Below, one piece after another: positions 1 to 11,394 of a stretch of DNA of 64,000 bases (its first letter is position 1; the number at the start of each line of letters is the position of its first letter). The notes below the pieces were generated by a model. The model had not been told where the DNA came from. It ran no database searches and was given only the letters and a program-made list of their open reading frames with translations. Origin of the DNA: Ceratothoa steindachneri (lineage: Eukaryota; Arthropoda; Malacostraca; Isopoda; Cymothoidae); NCBI GenBank assembly GCA_963969495.1, contig OZ018324.1:161599758-161663757 (forward strand). Reading direction: 5' to 3'. Position numbers and translations under genes: made by a program.

Positions 1-849
1 TAAACTATTGCCACTGTGCAACACATTACAACCGTGACCATGTCAGCATAGATCTATTTCGAAGTACTTTGATGTACAGGGCAGAATTTTCCTTGAAAAT
101 ATTATTTCTGAGTTGGCTGATGTGGGCACACATAAGTTTCGAGCAACCTTTTTCTAAAATATTTCTTTTGAAAGCAGTTTGCTGTCACGTTGCTCGTGCA
201 TGGTTGAGGTCTCTGTCTGAGGAAAGCACGAAACCACTTGAAGACTCAGTCGATAATCTGATTTTGCACACCATGAAAATCTTCCTCTTCCATTTCTCTA
301 TGCTCGCTATAAGACGTAGAACAAAGACCAAAGAACTGAGAAGCAGATATTCATAATCGATAGTGTCAAATTGCCTATTTTTCTCTTTCGTTTGGATTGT
401 TATGACCATGCCCCAGAAAGTCTGATTAATATAATAATGCCTTAAGTTCACTGGTTGAATCTTACGAATACTGAAGCTTAAATGATTTGTTAATAACTAC
501 ATATAACAGGTTATGGTTGCCATTCGTGTACATAGTCGGTTGAGATTTAGAGGAAGAAGCAGGTCATGATCCTTAAAACGAGAAAAAGATATCGATCTTT
601 GAGGTCGCTGATGATTGGTGGAAATGAAGTTTTAAGTTCATGTAAGTGCTTATCGCTTTGTTGTGTGTTGAATTCTCTGCAAAACATTCCCAACACCAGT
701 TAAAGAAAAAAAAAGAGTTCGCTCCAGAGAGACTGCAATATTTACTACAACACGTGCAAAATTAAGTTAAAATAGATACTACCTTGGGATTCGAATCATT
801 CTTTGAATACCTTACCTTTATTATTCAGAGAATATGGTCTTTTTTAAAG
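1..849. other. No recognisable gene
   Basis: AT-rich sequence with only short open frames. I see no domain, tRNA, tandem array or transposon end in it on either strand. Confidence 0.5.
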
Positions 850-1020
850 AACGAGAGGTCCCCTGAATCCTATTGTAACGAGTGCTTGCTTCCCCACACT
901 GTCTAGCACATTCTTGGAGGATGCCCATGTCTGGAGGAGCTTTGCGCATACTACCTGTCCCGTAACCGTGACGAGAGGGTTCACTACAGCATGTCCCTTG
1001 TACTCAGGAATGATTCATGA
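850..1020 (+). pseudogene. LINE reverse-transcriptase C-terminal fragment
   Basis: The plus-strand frame starting near 850 reads CNECLLPHTV, a stop, then HILGGCPCLEELCAYYLSRN and ends RNDS-stop. The pattern Cys-x2-Cys, then TV-x-HIL-x-x-CP is the usual carboxy-terminal zinc-knuckle-like tail that follows the reverse transcriptase or RNase H of I/Jockey-type non-LTR retrotransposons. One in-frame TAG (about 904) breaks it, and no upstream RT motifs are visible, so this is a 5'-truncated, dead copy. The T-rich stretch to about 1200 may be its 3' UTR (inference). The clade is uncertain; the CR1 copies elsewhere in the window do not share this tail. Confidence 0.6.
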
Positions 1021-1960
1021 TTGTGGATTGTATTAGTGTTGGCAGGAGGCTGACTTCATCCATATTATTTAATACCTTGGTTGTTGATTGCATTTTCGGA
1101 CGCCCAAGCGTGCCTTTTCCCTATTTTTTCTCTCTTTATTTTTCTTCTTTTCGGTTTTCGTTGGTTTTATTGTTGGTGGTTTTTTGTTTTGTTGTTTATT
1201 TTTAAAGTAGCTTATAAATAGGCTTGCTTATGGTTTCAGTGGGTATGCCATTGATGGCAGTCGCAATATGAGCCGCTTGAAGAAAAAACATTGACAAGAA
1301 AGAAGCACTTTCAGCTGGTAATCTGAAAACCAAAACACTTGAATGATAGCGAATGAATTCTTTGGCGAAATCTTCCTTTTCTTAATATTGAGATCGTAAA
1401 TTAATCCGTGTAAATTATAAATTTGACGTAATATGAGCGCATTTGACAGAAGAGCACATATACATGAAATATAGACATAAATTTCTGCTCCTCTTAACAG
1501 GAAATATCGCATTACTGTTTCCCTTCCCTAACCACCAATCATCTATAAAAAGGTGAGAAAATATAGAGTAAGGAAATTTGATGACCCGTCTGGCGAGTTA
1601 ATTCAAGTATGTGGTACCAGATGTTACAACAAGATAGGTTTTGAGGATGAACAGACATTTATAAATTCTCATTAAGATAGTATGGTATTTGTGTGAAATT
1701 AGGGGGCGCCTTGTCCTTGGACCATGTGGCGAACGCTGAGTAAGACGTAAATTACAATAGTATCTTTGTTACTTAGCACTCCACCTTCTTTAATCTTTCA
1801 TTTCCTTGTTAATCTTTGTAACTTGATTAAGAAAACATGAGGTAAGAGTTTCTGCCTCTGAAAGAGACTACCTTAGATCAAATTCTCTAAATGGTGAAAT
1901 TCTATTTCGTGCAAATTGGAAAATTGGGTTTGTAGCTCTTTTTTCCATTGACGTAAACAA
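1021..1960. other. Unassigned; T-rich 1100-1205
   Basis: A pyrimidine-rich stretch at about 1100-1205 follows the LINE fragment and may be its 3' untranslated region. The rest shows no domain or repeat that I recognise. Confidence 0.4.
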
Positions 1961-2700
1961 AAGGTGTTCCATTAAGACGAATCGAAGTTAACAGTAAATA
2001 AAACAGTGTTATTGGTAAAAATTTATTGATTTCACTATTAGATCATGTTATCTAAATCATGGAAATTAAGTGTGATAAATAATATCGCCTAAATGTCCGC
2101 CAAGGCTCGGGCGGCACACCTCCACTCGATGGTCAAAATTTTTGATGACGGCTCTGCATAGTTGCTCCTCGATCTTACCAATATGCTTATTATGGCTTGT
2201 TGGCATAGACCTTACTTTTGAGATGACCCCAAAGAAAGAAATCGAAAGGCGTCAAGTCACAAGATCGTGGTGGCAAATTGACCTCGCTGTTTCGAGAGAT
2301 GATGCGACCTGGGAACTTGTCCTTCAATAAAGCCATTGTTGCATTGGCTGTGTGGCATGTGGCGCCGTCTTGTTGAAACCACAAATCTTCGACATCCATA
2401 GAATTCAATTCAGGCCATAAAAAGTTGGTTATCATGGCACTGTATCGCTCGCCTGTCACCGTAACAGAATTCCCGGCATCATTTTCGAAGAAATACGACC
2501 CAGTGATTCCGCTAGCAAAAAATGCACACCAAGCAGTGTCCTTTTGTGGATGCAGTGGCTTTTAAACAATCTTCCTGGGATTTTCATCAGCCCAAATGCG
2601 ACAATTCTGCTTATTAACGAATCCACCAAGATGAAAATGGACTTTCAGAGAAAGTAAGTATAATGCCTTTAGTCTTTTCTCGTATGAGACAATAAGAAGT
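1961..2700 (-). mobile_element. rosa-like (DD41D) Tc1/mariner element, 5' part missing
   Basis: The element is read right to left. Its transposase remnant lies at 2190-2680, followed by a short 3' UTR and a terminal repeat at 1961-2000. That terminal repeat (GGTGTTCCATTAAGACG, then a stretch ending CAGTAAATA) closely matches both ends of the hairpin MITE at 42927-43134, which ties the two together. I could not find the opposite terminal repeat to the right of 2700, so the copy is probably truncated on its 5' side. Confidence 0.65.
2190..2680 (-). pseudogene. DD41D (rosa family) transposase pseudogene
   Basis: The minus-strand translation begins HFHLGGFVNKQNCRIWADEN, runs through KPLHPQKDTAWCAF and YFFENDAGNSVTVTGERY, and ends in an 89-residue open frame with WFQQDGATCHTA and RSCDLTPFDFFLWG. 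Counting from the Asp of QQDG to the Asp of TPFD gives 41 intervening residues, the spacing that defines the rosa (DD41D) group of IS630-Tc1-mariner transposases. An in-frame stop interrupts the segment just before KPLHPQ, and the N-terminal DNA-binding region is absent, so the copy is inactive. Its product would have cut and pasted DNA between terminal inverted repeats. Confidence 0.85.
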
Positions 2701-2866
2701 TCAGGAGAATAAGTTTGTCGCGTGCCGTTAAAATCTCTCCACTAGGTTAATATCTTGGCGCAAAAAGAATGACCAGAATTGGGCACCAGAGTAGAGTTAT
2801 GGTCGAACAGTGGAATAATTATTGTCGAGGAATAGGCCGATGGGTGGTTGGAGGTTTCCCCCGACT

Positions 2867-2867
<1 letters not shown>
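2701..2867. other. Unassigned spacer before (AT)n
   Basis: Short stretch with no recognisable element. Confidence 0.4.

Positions 2868-2921
<54 letters not shown>
2868..2921. repeat. (AT)n microsatellite
   Basis: Uninterrupted TA dinucleotide tract of about 54 bp. Confidence 0.98.
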
Positions 2922-2923
<2 letters not shown>

Positions 2924-3117
2924 TATTATTCTTAATGCGGAGGGGTCGTCGTACTACTCCTTATACTTCGTTCGGCCCGTGCCCTGAATGGGTTTATTGA
3001 CTCAGAGTGCTTAGAGGTTGGCTACGGAAGGATTGGAATGAACTTTGCCAGCAAGCGACCCAAAGGAAGTTAGATACACAACAATATGAAAATAAAGTTT
3101 TAATGAACACTAAACAA

Positions 3118-3119
<2 letters not shown>

Positions 3120-3186
<67 letters not shown>
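3120..3186. repeat. (AT)n microsatellite
   Basis: Uninterrupted tract of about 66 bp. It forms the left border of the fold-back structure at 3187-3913. Confidence 0.98.
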
Positions 3187-3190
<4 letters not shown>

Positions 3191-3910
3191 AGGAAAGAGA
3201 AATTTGACGGAATGAGCAATGAGACAGGAAACAGGAGTTTTTTAGAGGTAAGAGAAAGGGACATTAGAAGAAGACCAGAATCATAGAGAGCAGGGGGCGG
3301 CACAATGAAGGCAATCCTTTACCGAGAAGACAGAGATAACGCCAGGGGAAAAAATTTTGAAATTCCTGGCCTGGGACTCGAACCCGGGTCTGCTGATTGC
3401 CGGTCAGATGCTCTACCGCTGAGCTACCAGGCACAGTGACTCTACTTCGCCCAAAGCGTCACCCCATCAAACCCAGTATCTCTCTAAGCTAGGAACCTCC
3501 AAGGAATTTTTATACCTCATCTTCTTACCCGCTTACAATTTAAAGGCTCATCCCCCATGTCACATACAAAGAAGAAGGAGCAAATACAAGTTCTGCGGGT
3601 GATAACAACCACCACAGTGCTTTCGCCATATTTATTTTCTGCCTTTCAAAACAATTTTGAAGACAGAAATAAAGGTGCAGAAACCTTGCATTGCAGACTA
3701 TATTACAATAGTCTAAAAAACTCCTGTTTCTTGTCTCATTGCTCATTCCGTCAAATTTCTCTTTCCTGTACTATATTGTAATATAGTCTGCAATGCAAGG
3801 TTTCTGCACCTTTATTTCTGTCTTCAAAATTGTTTTGAAAGGCAGAAAATAAATATGGCGAAAGCACTGTGGTGGTTGTTATCACCCGCAGAACTTGCAT
3901 TTGCTCCTTC

Positions 3911-3913
<3 letters not shown>
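3187..3913. mobile_element. Fold-back element with tRNA-like core between (AT)n tracts
   Basis: Two nested inverted repeats lie between two (AT)n tracts. Arm S at 3187-3245 recurs inverted at about 3712-3772 with roughly one mismatch in 60. Arm L at about 3569-3711 recurs inverted at about 3771-3914, almost perfectly. A tRNA-like segment on the minus strand (3362-3433) sits between S and its inverted copy. No open frame of note is present, so the element would be non-autonomous. The architecture resembles the inverted-end PLE copies further right, and the element at 21391-21720. Confidence 0.75.
3362..3433 (-). other. tRNA-Ala-like sequence (SINE head, not a functional tRNA)
   Basis: On the minus strand the segment starts TGCCTGGTAGCTCAGCGGTA (an A box), has an anticodon loop CCGGCAA (anticodon GGC, Ala) and a B box GGGTTCGAGTCCC. 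The universal T at position 33 is C. The acceptor arms pair poorly and the anticodon stem has a mismatch at its end. It therefore looks like a tRNA-derived SINE head carrying internal pol III promoter boxes, not a working tRNA. It lies inside the fold-back element. Confidence 0.7.

Positions 3914-3967
<54 letters not shown>
3914..3967. repeat. (AT)n microsatellite
   Basis: About 53 bp; right border of the fold-back element. Confidence 0.98.
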
Positions 3968-3974
<7 letters not shown>

Positions 3975-6310
3975 TGTGCTTTGAGAGATAAATCAATCAG
4001 TGAATCTCGGATATCTCATTTGGCTTGTAAATACCTATTCACTATGCAAATCCCTATACACTTTTAATGCGGTGAAGTTGGGAATGTGAAAGGAAAGGAT
4101 TACCTTGGAACCTGATGTTCGGGTGGCGCTGGTGAGTGAAGGTGGTGAAATAAGGAGTGGAGACGATGAGGTAGGTTATCCAAGGACAGACTTGATCCCA
4201 CAATTCCGTCAAAATTCTGCTAGAAAAAGGTGGTGACGGGAGCTCCTTGTTAAAGAGGGCCCCACGCTCGTGAACTCCGAGGAGGGGCGAAGTGACCTCT
4301 CGACGCGTAGGGTCACGGAGTAAAGATGTAGTTTTCTTGCTTAGGTTACCAGAGTGAGGCTGTTGGTAGCTTCGGCTCTGACACGTGAGTACGAGCTTGG
4401 GTCCGCACTGACTTGCAGACCAACGGGGTAAGGAGCCTCCCTAACTGGCACAGATCTCCTCTCTGAAGACTTGATGCTTCAACGAATTACCACAACACCG
4501 AGATAGATGGCAATTCCTGCCCCGCCAGATGCTGTGAAAGCTCTACTCTCGAGGGTTAAAATAATTTTTCTTTTATACTCAAAACTCGGGAGAGGTTAAC
4601 ATGGCTGTGGAAGTAGATTTGATATCACCTCCTCCATTTTATCCTTTGTAAGCTTCCGGGGACCACTGGAAGCCAATATGGGCTCCCATCTATCGATAAC
4701 CAGCCTAGGAAAGAACTCGGTGGTTCGCTGAAATGGCCGGCGGTTTCTTCCGGCGGAAGACCCTTAGATATCGGGCCGGAAGGGGAAGGTTTGATAACCG
4801 GCCCAAAAGGGAGGTGAATGAAATGTGGGTGCATTATCCTATTCTCCTACAATTATATTTATACTCTTGTATGCGAATTTTATTGCAAAATGACCGAAAG
4901 TTCGGCTTTTCTAAGCGAGGGCAATGATTAGAAATTTTAAGTCACTCGACACTAGTACCCTCAAAGTGACTATCTTTTGTAGCGTAGTCTAGTAAGCGAT
5001 CTCTCTATGTACAAGGGGGAATAACGAAATGTAGACTGCATTTTACATGTAATTTTATTTTTACATATTATAAATCATTTAAGTTATTGCAGGTGCTTTC
5101 AGGATTTATTGAATTTTGTGAATCAAATTGTAAATTCATAAAAAAACGATACCCATTTACAAATAGGACTGGAAAATATGAAGCAAATGAGTACGTGTAG
5201 AGAAGCGGGGAGACAGCTGGCAATATTTTCGAAATGTTGCATCCCACTCCGAGTAGATCTTTTTTTTAAGCTATCAAACTGCTGAAAGAGACGGGCACTT
5301 GTCTTTCTGGAGTGAGGACTACCCCATCTCAATCAGTGAAAACCTCAACCCTCATCAAAAACACGATGAACAAGATCAGGCGAAATCCAAGGATGAGTAC
5401 CAGACAAATTGTTTTAGAGACTAAAGTGATCCATGTGACATAAAAAATTGTTGAGGATCTGAAACTTCGTCCATTCAAGATAGCTAACAGATATCTCTTT
5501 TCTAACCCCACAAAAAAAAGAAAGTTGAAATAGCACAGCTGTTCATCCAATTGCTCCTTGATGACTATCAGCCTCCAGCTCTGTAAAGAATGAGCAGTTT
5601 TTCACTGTCCAGACCACCCACAACACAGAATGATCGTGTTTAGACATAAAACGACCCGAGTAGACTGCGCATTGCTGAAAGCACTGAAACGTACCCCCAG
5701 GGGGTGAGTAGCGTCACACTAATCACTACTCACTTAGTCAATAACAACCCCGCTCTCATTCTCTTCCTGTCTTTACAACATACACGATGCGAGGGACGGA
5801 TGGCGCAAACTGTTTGAGTTACTTAGTGTTAAATGCAGAGGCTCTCGAAAAGATGAACGCGCTTGAAACACCGTTTTGAACTTTGAGAAATGTTGAGCCA
5901 CAGTGGGGAATGTTAGTCACCAAATGGGAGGTTTATTCAGATCCAGGTTGAATGAGCGACTGCCATATGTTAAAGCGAGCCATGATTCCGCTACCACATT
6001 AAAGTTTACCTTCGGACTGATAGACGCATCAGACGCTGCTCTTCAACGAAAACCAGATCAGATAAAAACCTGTGTCACATCATCACATAGTCAAACAAGT
6101 CAAGGGTCCTAGAGACAGAGATTTACCAGTGAGTTTCATAGAGTTGGGTCATAAATACATGTACTCCTGTAGCTATGTCTGAATTTGCCTATGACTCTGA
6201 ATTTTGGAACTGCATGGGAGTAAAATTGATGATGCTTGGACGTTGAGTTAACGAACAAATTCTGGTAATTCTACAGATTAATGACTCCAGCAAAAATCGA
6301 AGGCGCTTTG

Positions 6311-6311
<1 letters not shown>
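3968..6311. other. Unassigned region
   Basis: No recognised domain. A somewhat GC-richer part at about 4080-4830 contains short open frames on both strands without a recognisable motif; it could be a decayed LTR or gag region, but nothing I can see proves it. Confidence 0.4.

Positions 6312-6359
<48 letters not shown>
6312..6359. repeat. (AT)n microsatellite
   Basis: About 48 bp uninterrupted. Confidence 0.98.
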
Positions 6360-6364
<5 letters not shown>

Positions 6365-6556
6365 GTTAAAAGACAATGTTGTAGCTAAGCAAGCTTTCAA
6401 CAAACCTTTGGAAAAAGCTCTTCTAACAGTCACTAGAGGATAAGGGGCACAAGCCAACCTTTCTAAGGCAAACAAAAAAATTGCCTTCATTAGCTATTTT
6501 AATGTTATCCCTGCTTTAAAAGAGAATGAAAAATTACTTTATCCATTCTAGCTCGG

Positions 6557-6559
<3 letters not shown>

Positions 6560-6637
<78 letters not shown>
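6560..6637. repeat. (AT)n microsatellite
   Basis: About 78 bp. The 200-bp interval between this tract and the one at 6312-6359 has no recognisable gene. Confidence 0.98.
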
Positions 6638-6640
<3 letters not shown>

Positions 6641-6849
6641 CAAATTCTATATATGTATCTTGATATATAATATGTAGCCGTTTTACTAGTTATGCTGTGA
6701 AAATTTATACTTTTGCTGTTAGGAAGAAATCGATTGGCAGCCATCGCTAGCTTGTTTACTATAACAATGGCCCTCCTCATTCAGAATGCATTGGGCAGAC
6801 ATGGAGGTGCTTATCTTCCACGCCGAGAAAATGACTATGCAACTGTATT

Positions 6850-7060
6850 TCTAGTTATTCTACACTATCCTTGGTCGTCTTAATTAATTATTTGTCAATC
6901 AATGTCATATAATGTAATCCAGAGTTATCTAGGGTCATCCAAAGCATTTCATATTTATTGATAACCATCCATAGTTATCCATGGTCTTTCAGAGTAAGCT
7001 AAGGTCATGCATAAAAATTGTATGTTACCTAGGATTACTCAGGGTAGGCTATGTCATCCT
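6850..7060. repeat. Degenerate short tandem repeat
   Basis: Variants of GGTCATCCA, AGTTATC and TATCCA recur every 10-20 bp, for example around 6910, 6935, 6960, 6980 and 7005. It looks like an old, diverged minisatellite. Confidence 0.45.
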
Positions 7061-8604
7061 ATGGAGAGGCACTAGAAATCTCTCGCTTCAGGACCGATCT
7101 AAAGCCTCCACCTAATAGGCTTATCATAATCCTTGTAAAATACATCATCTCAATGAAGCCAACCATAGGAGCAGTCCTTGATTGTTTTTAAGCAACCCAG
7201 CATAAAAAGCGGCTTTTATCTACTAACCTGAACACTGTGAAGCCCTTTTAAGTTATCTCAGAACGAGAGACCGACTGCTTAAAAGGCCTCTTTAATTGCT
7301 GGCAAAGGAGGATGCAGTATAAGCCGATTATCCACATATGTGTGTCGTATAAACTGGCTATTTCGGCCTCCTAAACCCCTGTTGAGTAAAGGGGATTCGC
7401 TGGATTGAGAGGAGAATTGGAGTAGACCGGAAACACGAAGAAAGCCTCATCTGGTTTTCAACTCTGATGATCCTCTTTATTAGCAGCTGTGAAAATGCTT
7501 CATTAAATATTTCTTGTACTCCTTGTTTTACTTTATTTTTTTCTATTCCCTCGTAAAATGACGTAGAATTCCACGCTTTCTAACCTAGCATAGAAAACTT
7601 TCGTATATCATTGCTATTTTGTTTTGTTTTCGTTTTGCCACCGATCTTCACCTTTTCAGTGGGGCCCTACAGCTTAACGTGGGACTCTGTCCAAAATACA
7701 ACGTCTCCCACCTAGGCTTCCACGGATGCTTCTCTAAAGTCCAAATACAGACTTTCTGAATTAAGGACGCCATCGCACCCACTAACTCTATACTGTTTCA
7801 ACCCGTAGCAGGTACACAACTCTGTTTTTGTCTGTTGCAACCTTACCAAATTCTTAGCTGGGTAATCCTCCCTCTCTCCTAACATTGTCTCGTGTTTGAA
7901 ATCTGAACGAATCATTGTCTCTCATAAAATATTACCTCCTAACAAGAAGCATCGAGAAACTTGCGTCTCATCCCGATACCCCAACTCTTTAATCTATAAA
8001 TTTTAGTTTCGGTCCTATGGAGGTTCTGTCTGCAGGCCGATAAGAAAGTTGATTAATATAAGTCGAATGATGTTCTTTGCTTTATTATGTCACTTATTAA
8101 ACATTAAAACGGAATCCATTCGTAGCAAATCCCTTAACAACAAGGAGACTTCTGGTGTATGACCAAATTGACCAAGTTGATGATCTGCTGTTTCTATTTA
8201 AGGACTAGTATTAATTTAGTTGTACCAGGGGGATTTTCTCAGATTTCTAGCTCTGTCACTGTGTTTGCTCCCCCCCCCCCCGTCCTTCCTACACTTAACC
8301 ACAGACTGTCTATTTAAATTAAAAACAAATCTTTCCAATTTGAGGTATAGACATTCTGGAACAAATATTGTATGTACAATATAAAGAAAACAAAGCGACC
8401 ATTGCTCATCATAATGATGACAAAAGAAAAATATACTATTCCTAATAATGACAAAATAAAAGTTTGATTATTCATGATAATGTCAAGAGAAAATGGTATT
8501 CATAATGGTGGCTAAAGAAAATTAATATTATTCATAAAAATAGCAGGGGAAATAAAAGTGATGACGTTAAGTGAATTAAAAAAAAATATGATAATTTGAT
8601 TCGT
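7061..8604. other. Unassigned region
   Basis: No recognisable coding or RNA element. A run of C occurs at about 8271-8282. Short ATAATGATGACAAAAGAAAA-like motifs recur loosely at 8410-8560. Confidence 0.4.
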
Positions 8605-8665
8605 CAATATGGGCTTGAACCTAAGACTTCTCGCCTAAGAAGTAAAAATTTTACAACTGAAACGC
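8605..8665 (-). other. Weak tRNA-like sequence
   Basis: The minus strand carries GGTTCAAGCCC, a B-box-like motif, preceded by an ACTTCT/AGAAGT hairpin in the anticodon-arm position. The D arm and acceptor stem are not convincing, so this is at most a decayed tRNA-derived repeat. Confidence 0.3.
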
Positions 8666-9739
8666 GATAGAATACATAAATGAATCCAAAACTGAGCACT
8701 TTAAGAGTTGTGAGGAAAGAAATTCCAAATTAAAGTATGCTGTTTGGCATACAGGTATAGATAGTTTGAGCAGGATGTGAGGAGGAGAGTGAAAATAATG
8801 CATGGTACATAATCCTTGTTGATTAACTACTTATGGGAGATATTTTAGACAGGAAAGCCCCAAAACTCTCATAAACCTTCCAACCTCCACAAGGAAGCTA
8901 TATCCCCCTGTGGACGTTGATGCTGTAAAGACACTCAATCGTTCAGATATTAGCTGCAACAAGGTTTCCTTAGTACGCCTGATAGATCTCATAAAGAGAC
9001 GTACTGTTAAAAGAAGACAAAGCGTAATTCCATGTAAGCGGACCTCATAATAGTTGTAATCATTTCAGCCGCAAGGGTGAACTGAGCGCAATTAATCTCG
9101 CGGTTGTTTGCCACTAATCGCCTCATAAACAATCTTCGCAAACTCTCATTATCTCAACGAGTGACGTTTCATGACTGCAGCTATATAACCCAAAAGCCAG
9201 CGGAGCCTTCATTATATTGAGTCAGCGAAAGGAGGCAGTTAATTTAAGTGATTTCTCTTCATTTAATTTAGCGCCAATGAGAAATGGGAACAAATTCCGA
9301 AATGGATTGATTGAAAAGTCAAATATCGGAGATGTTAGTAGCGGGCGTAAACGAATCACTGCAATTAATAAATGAAGAGAGAAAAGGGAATTCTGTTAGG
9401 AATGTAAATTTACTTACTTTTATTTAACGCCAATTAAGGAAATTTACAAGGCATGTATAACTTTTTAAACTGCCTACAATATTTTGAGCCGAAAAGAAAA
9501 ATGGTGAACAAGAAAGATTTTATAAGGTCAATAGTGAAATTTGACAACACAAAAGTTTACAACACATTCATATAAATATATATAAATAAGTTACATCTGC
9601 AAAAGTCTCATTAAAAACTCATTTTCATTTGTTCCCCAATATCTAGAATCCTCTAAACTAAATGCAAGGTTTCTTTCTTCATCAAGTATGGCTACTGCGA
9701 CAGTCCTTAAAATATTGTCGTACCTTCAAGCTCTTTATC
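8666..9739. other. Unassigned region
   Basis: No recognisable gene or repeat. The sequence just upstream of 9740 may contain the 5' end of the Tc1 copy, but I could not see a clear inverted repeat. Confidence 0.4.
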
Positions 9740-10328
9740 ATGGGGAAAAACAAACAAATTAGTCAAGATCTTCGTGAACGCATTGTAGCCCTTCATAAGA
9801 GCGGCCTTGAGTACAGAAAGATCTTTGTAAGCCTTAAAGTAGCTCTAAATTCAGTTGTTACCATAGTGCGCAACTGAAAGTCTTGTAATTCAATTCATCT
9901 TTTAGATCGTTCAGTCACCTTCGGATGTTACCGGAACGTACACCTAGAAACCATGCTTGATTAGTCAGTCCTATACTACATATTACTTTCAGAGAGCTGC
10001 CGTAGGATGAAGAAACAAATGGAGTGGAAGTTGGAAAGGATACAATAAGTACAACGCTGCGTCGTTGTGGTCTCTTTTCTCCTAGTCCAACAGAGACCCA
10101 ACTTCTGAAGAAAACTCTCTGTAAAGCTCACTTGGCGTTTAAAAATAAACATTAAAATAAGCCGGCAACGTTCTGGGAACTCATCCTTTGATCAGATGAA
10201 ACGAAAATAGAACTTTTCGTCGAAATTCAATCAACATGATTTGGAGAAAAAGAATGAAGCTTGCGCTTCAAAAATACGATCCCTACAGACAAATTCGATG
10301 ATGGATCAATCATGGCATGGTCTTGGTT
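9740..10328 (+). pseudogene. Tc1-like (DD34E) transposase pseudogene, C-terminus missing
   Basis: ATG at 9740 opens MGKNKQISQDLRERIVALHK, the first helix-turn-helix of Tc1-type transposases. After a stop near 9875, other frames give VGKDTISTTLRRCGLFS, then KKTLCKAHLAFKNKH, KPATFWELI, SDETKIELF (first catalytic Asp) and KNTIPTDKFDDGSIMAW. Several stops and frame changes separate these blocks. Homology ends near 10328, where the C-terminal end of the hAT element (opposite strand) begins, so the second Asp and the Glu are lost. The hAT insertion or a rearrangement probably removed them. Confidence 0.8.
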
Positions 10329-10448
10329 AAGTTTTCTCGATCGAAATCATTGCGAGATCATTTAGCCTCTCGTGATACAGAAGATTTCTTAGAAACGTTT
10401 TTATCCTCTTCAACTTTGAAAAGCAGAGTTCTGGCTCCGATATTGTCA

Positions 10449-11394
10449 TACGAGGGACGGTCAATAAGTTTTGTGAATTGGTAGGGCAAAACAGAGGAAG
10501 GGGGATGACTGTTTGTGGGGGTGTTAGGACAAGTTATGACAAGTCAGGACCTGCACCCGCACGCTCCTGCCTCGTCTATTTAAAAAGCAGTAGCTGATCG
10601 CAGATCGTCAGTCACGAATTTTTCAACAATGTAGAAGGTTGAGTACCGCGCAGTGATCAAATTTTTGACCAAGGAAGGCAAGAATGCAAAAGACATCCAT
10701 GAACGCATGGTTGCAGTATACATCTACACCACTCCTTCCTATGCATCCATTGCTCGTTGGAATATGGAGTTCCGCCATGGTCGTGAGTCCCTTGAAGATG
10801 ACCTCCGTCCAGGACGCCTGTCAGATGTGACTAACGAGGACAATGTGGCCCGTGTGGAGAGGATGATCCTCGAAAATCGACGGGTGAAGGTCGAAGAAAT
10901 CGAGCGAGAACTTGGAATATCACATGGAAGTGTTATCAACATCATCCACGACAATTTTGCCATGACCAAGGTCTCTGCTCGTTGGGTACCTAGAAACCTC
11001 ACGAAACCTCGCGCCCCATGATCGACTTCAACGTCGTCAAAGTCCACAAGGCCAGAGTTGCACAAGCTGCCCTGCTCGAGTGCGGATTCGAGAAGCTCAA
11101 CCATATCCCCTACAGTCCAGATCTGGCCTCTAGCGACTACTTTATATTCCACCAGCTCAAGGCTGCACTGCATGGACGCCGGTTTGCGGACGATGAAGAT
11201 GTCCAGCTCGCCGTCCAGGAGTGGATTAAACAGCAGTAGGGAGATTTCTGGTTGTCGGGAATTCGAAGCCTCAGGGACAAGTGGCGCAAGTGCATTGAAG
11301 TCGAGGGTAGTTATATTGAAAAATAATAAAACACTTTTCCTCATATCTCGTTTCCTTATATCCGAATTTCAAAACTTATTGACCGCCCCTCGTA
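10449..11394 (+). mobile_element. Mariner (MLE) deletion derivative with TA target-site duplication
   Basis: The 942-bp element (10451-11392) has terminal inverted repeats CGAGGGACGGTCAATAAGTT (left) and the complement of CTTATTGACCGCCCCTCG (right), each flanked by TA (10449-10450 and 11393-11394). It lies within the hAT coding sequence: the hAT frame DLLETINEKTLTKVISELTK is on its right and FSKLKRIKTF on its left. About 345 bp of the usual 1.3-kb element is missing from the transposase gene. It could still be mobilised in trans if an intact relative exists (inference). Confidence 0.93.
10629..11239 (+). pseudogene. Mariner DD34D transposase, internally deleted
   Basis: The start codon at 10629 is followed at once by TAG (M-stop-KVEYRAVIKFLTKEG), so the original reading frame is closed at codon 2. 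The helix-turn-helix part continues through KDIHERMVAVY, SIARWNMEFRHGRESLEDD, ELGISHGSVINIIHD and ARWVPRNLTKP. The sequence then jumps to VHKARVAQAALLECGFEKLN and YSPDLASSDYF, the third Asp motif, and ends VQLAVQEWIKQQ-stop at 11239. The first two catalytic Asp motifs (usually in GDE and HDNA contexts) are lost. This subfamily is the one related to the transposase half of vertebrate SETMAR. The remaining sequence is well conserved, so the element is fairly young. Confidence 0.9.

Noticed and set aside
3362..3433. Functional tRNA-Ala gene
   Set aside because: T33 is replaced by C, the acceptor stem does not pair and the segment lies in a fold-back repeat; best read as a tRNA-derived repeat.
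5681..5730. Hammerhead-like GAAACGTACCCCCAGGGGG
   Set aside because: Only the GAAAC phrase and a GC hairpin are present; no CUGANGA box and no PLE sequence around it.
10739..11344. 201-codon minus-strand gene
   Set aside because: It is antisense to the mariner transposase pseudogene; the sense strand explains the sequence.
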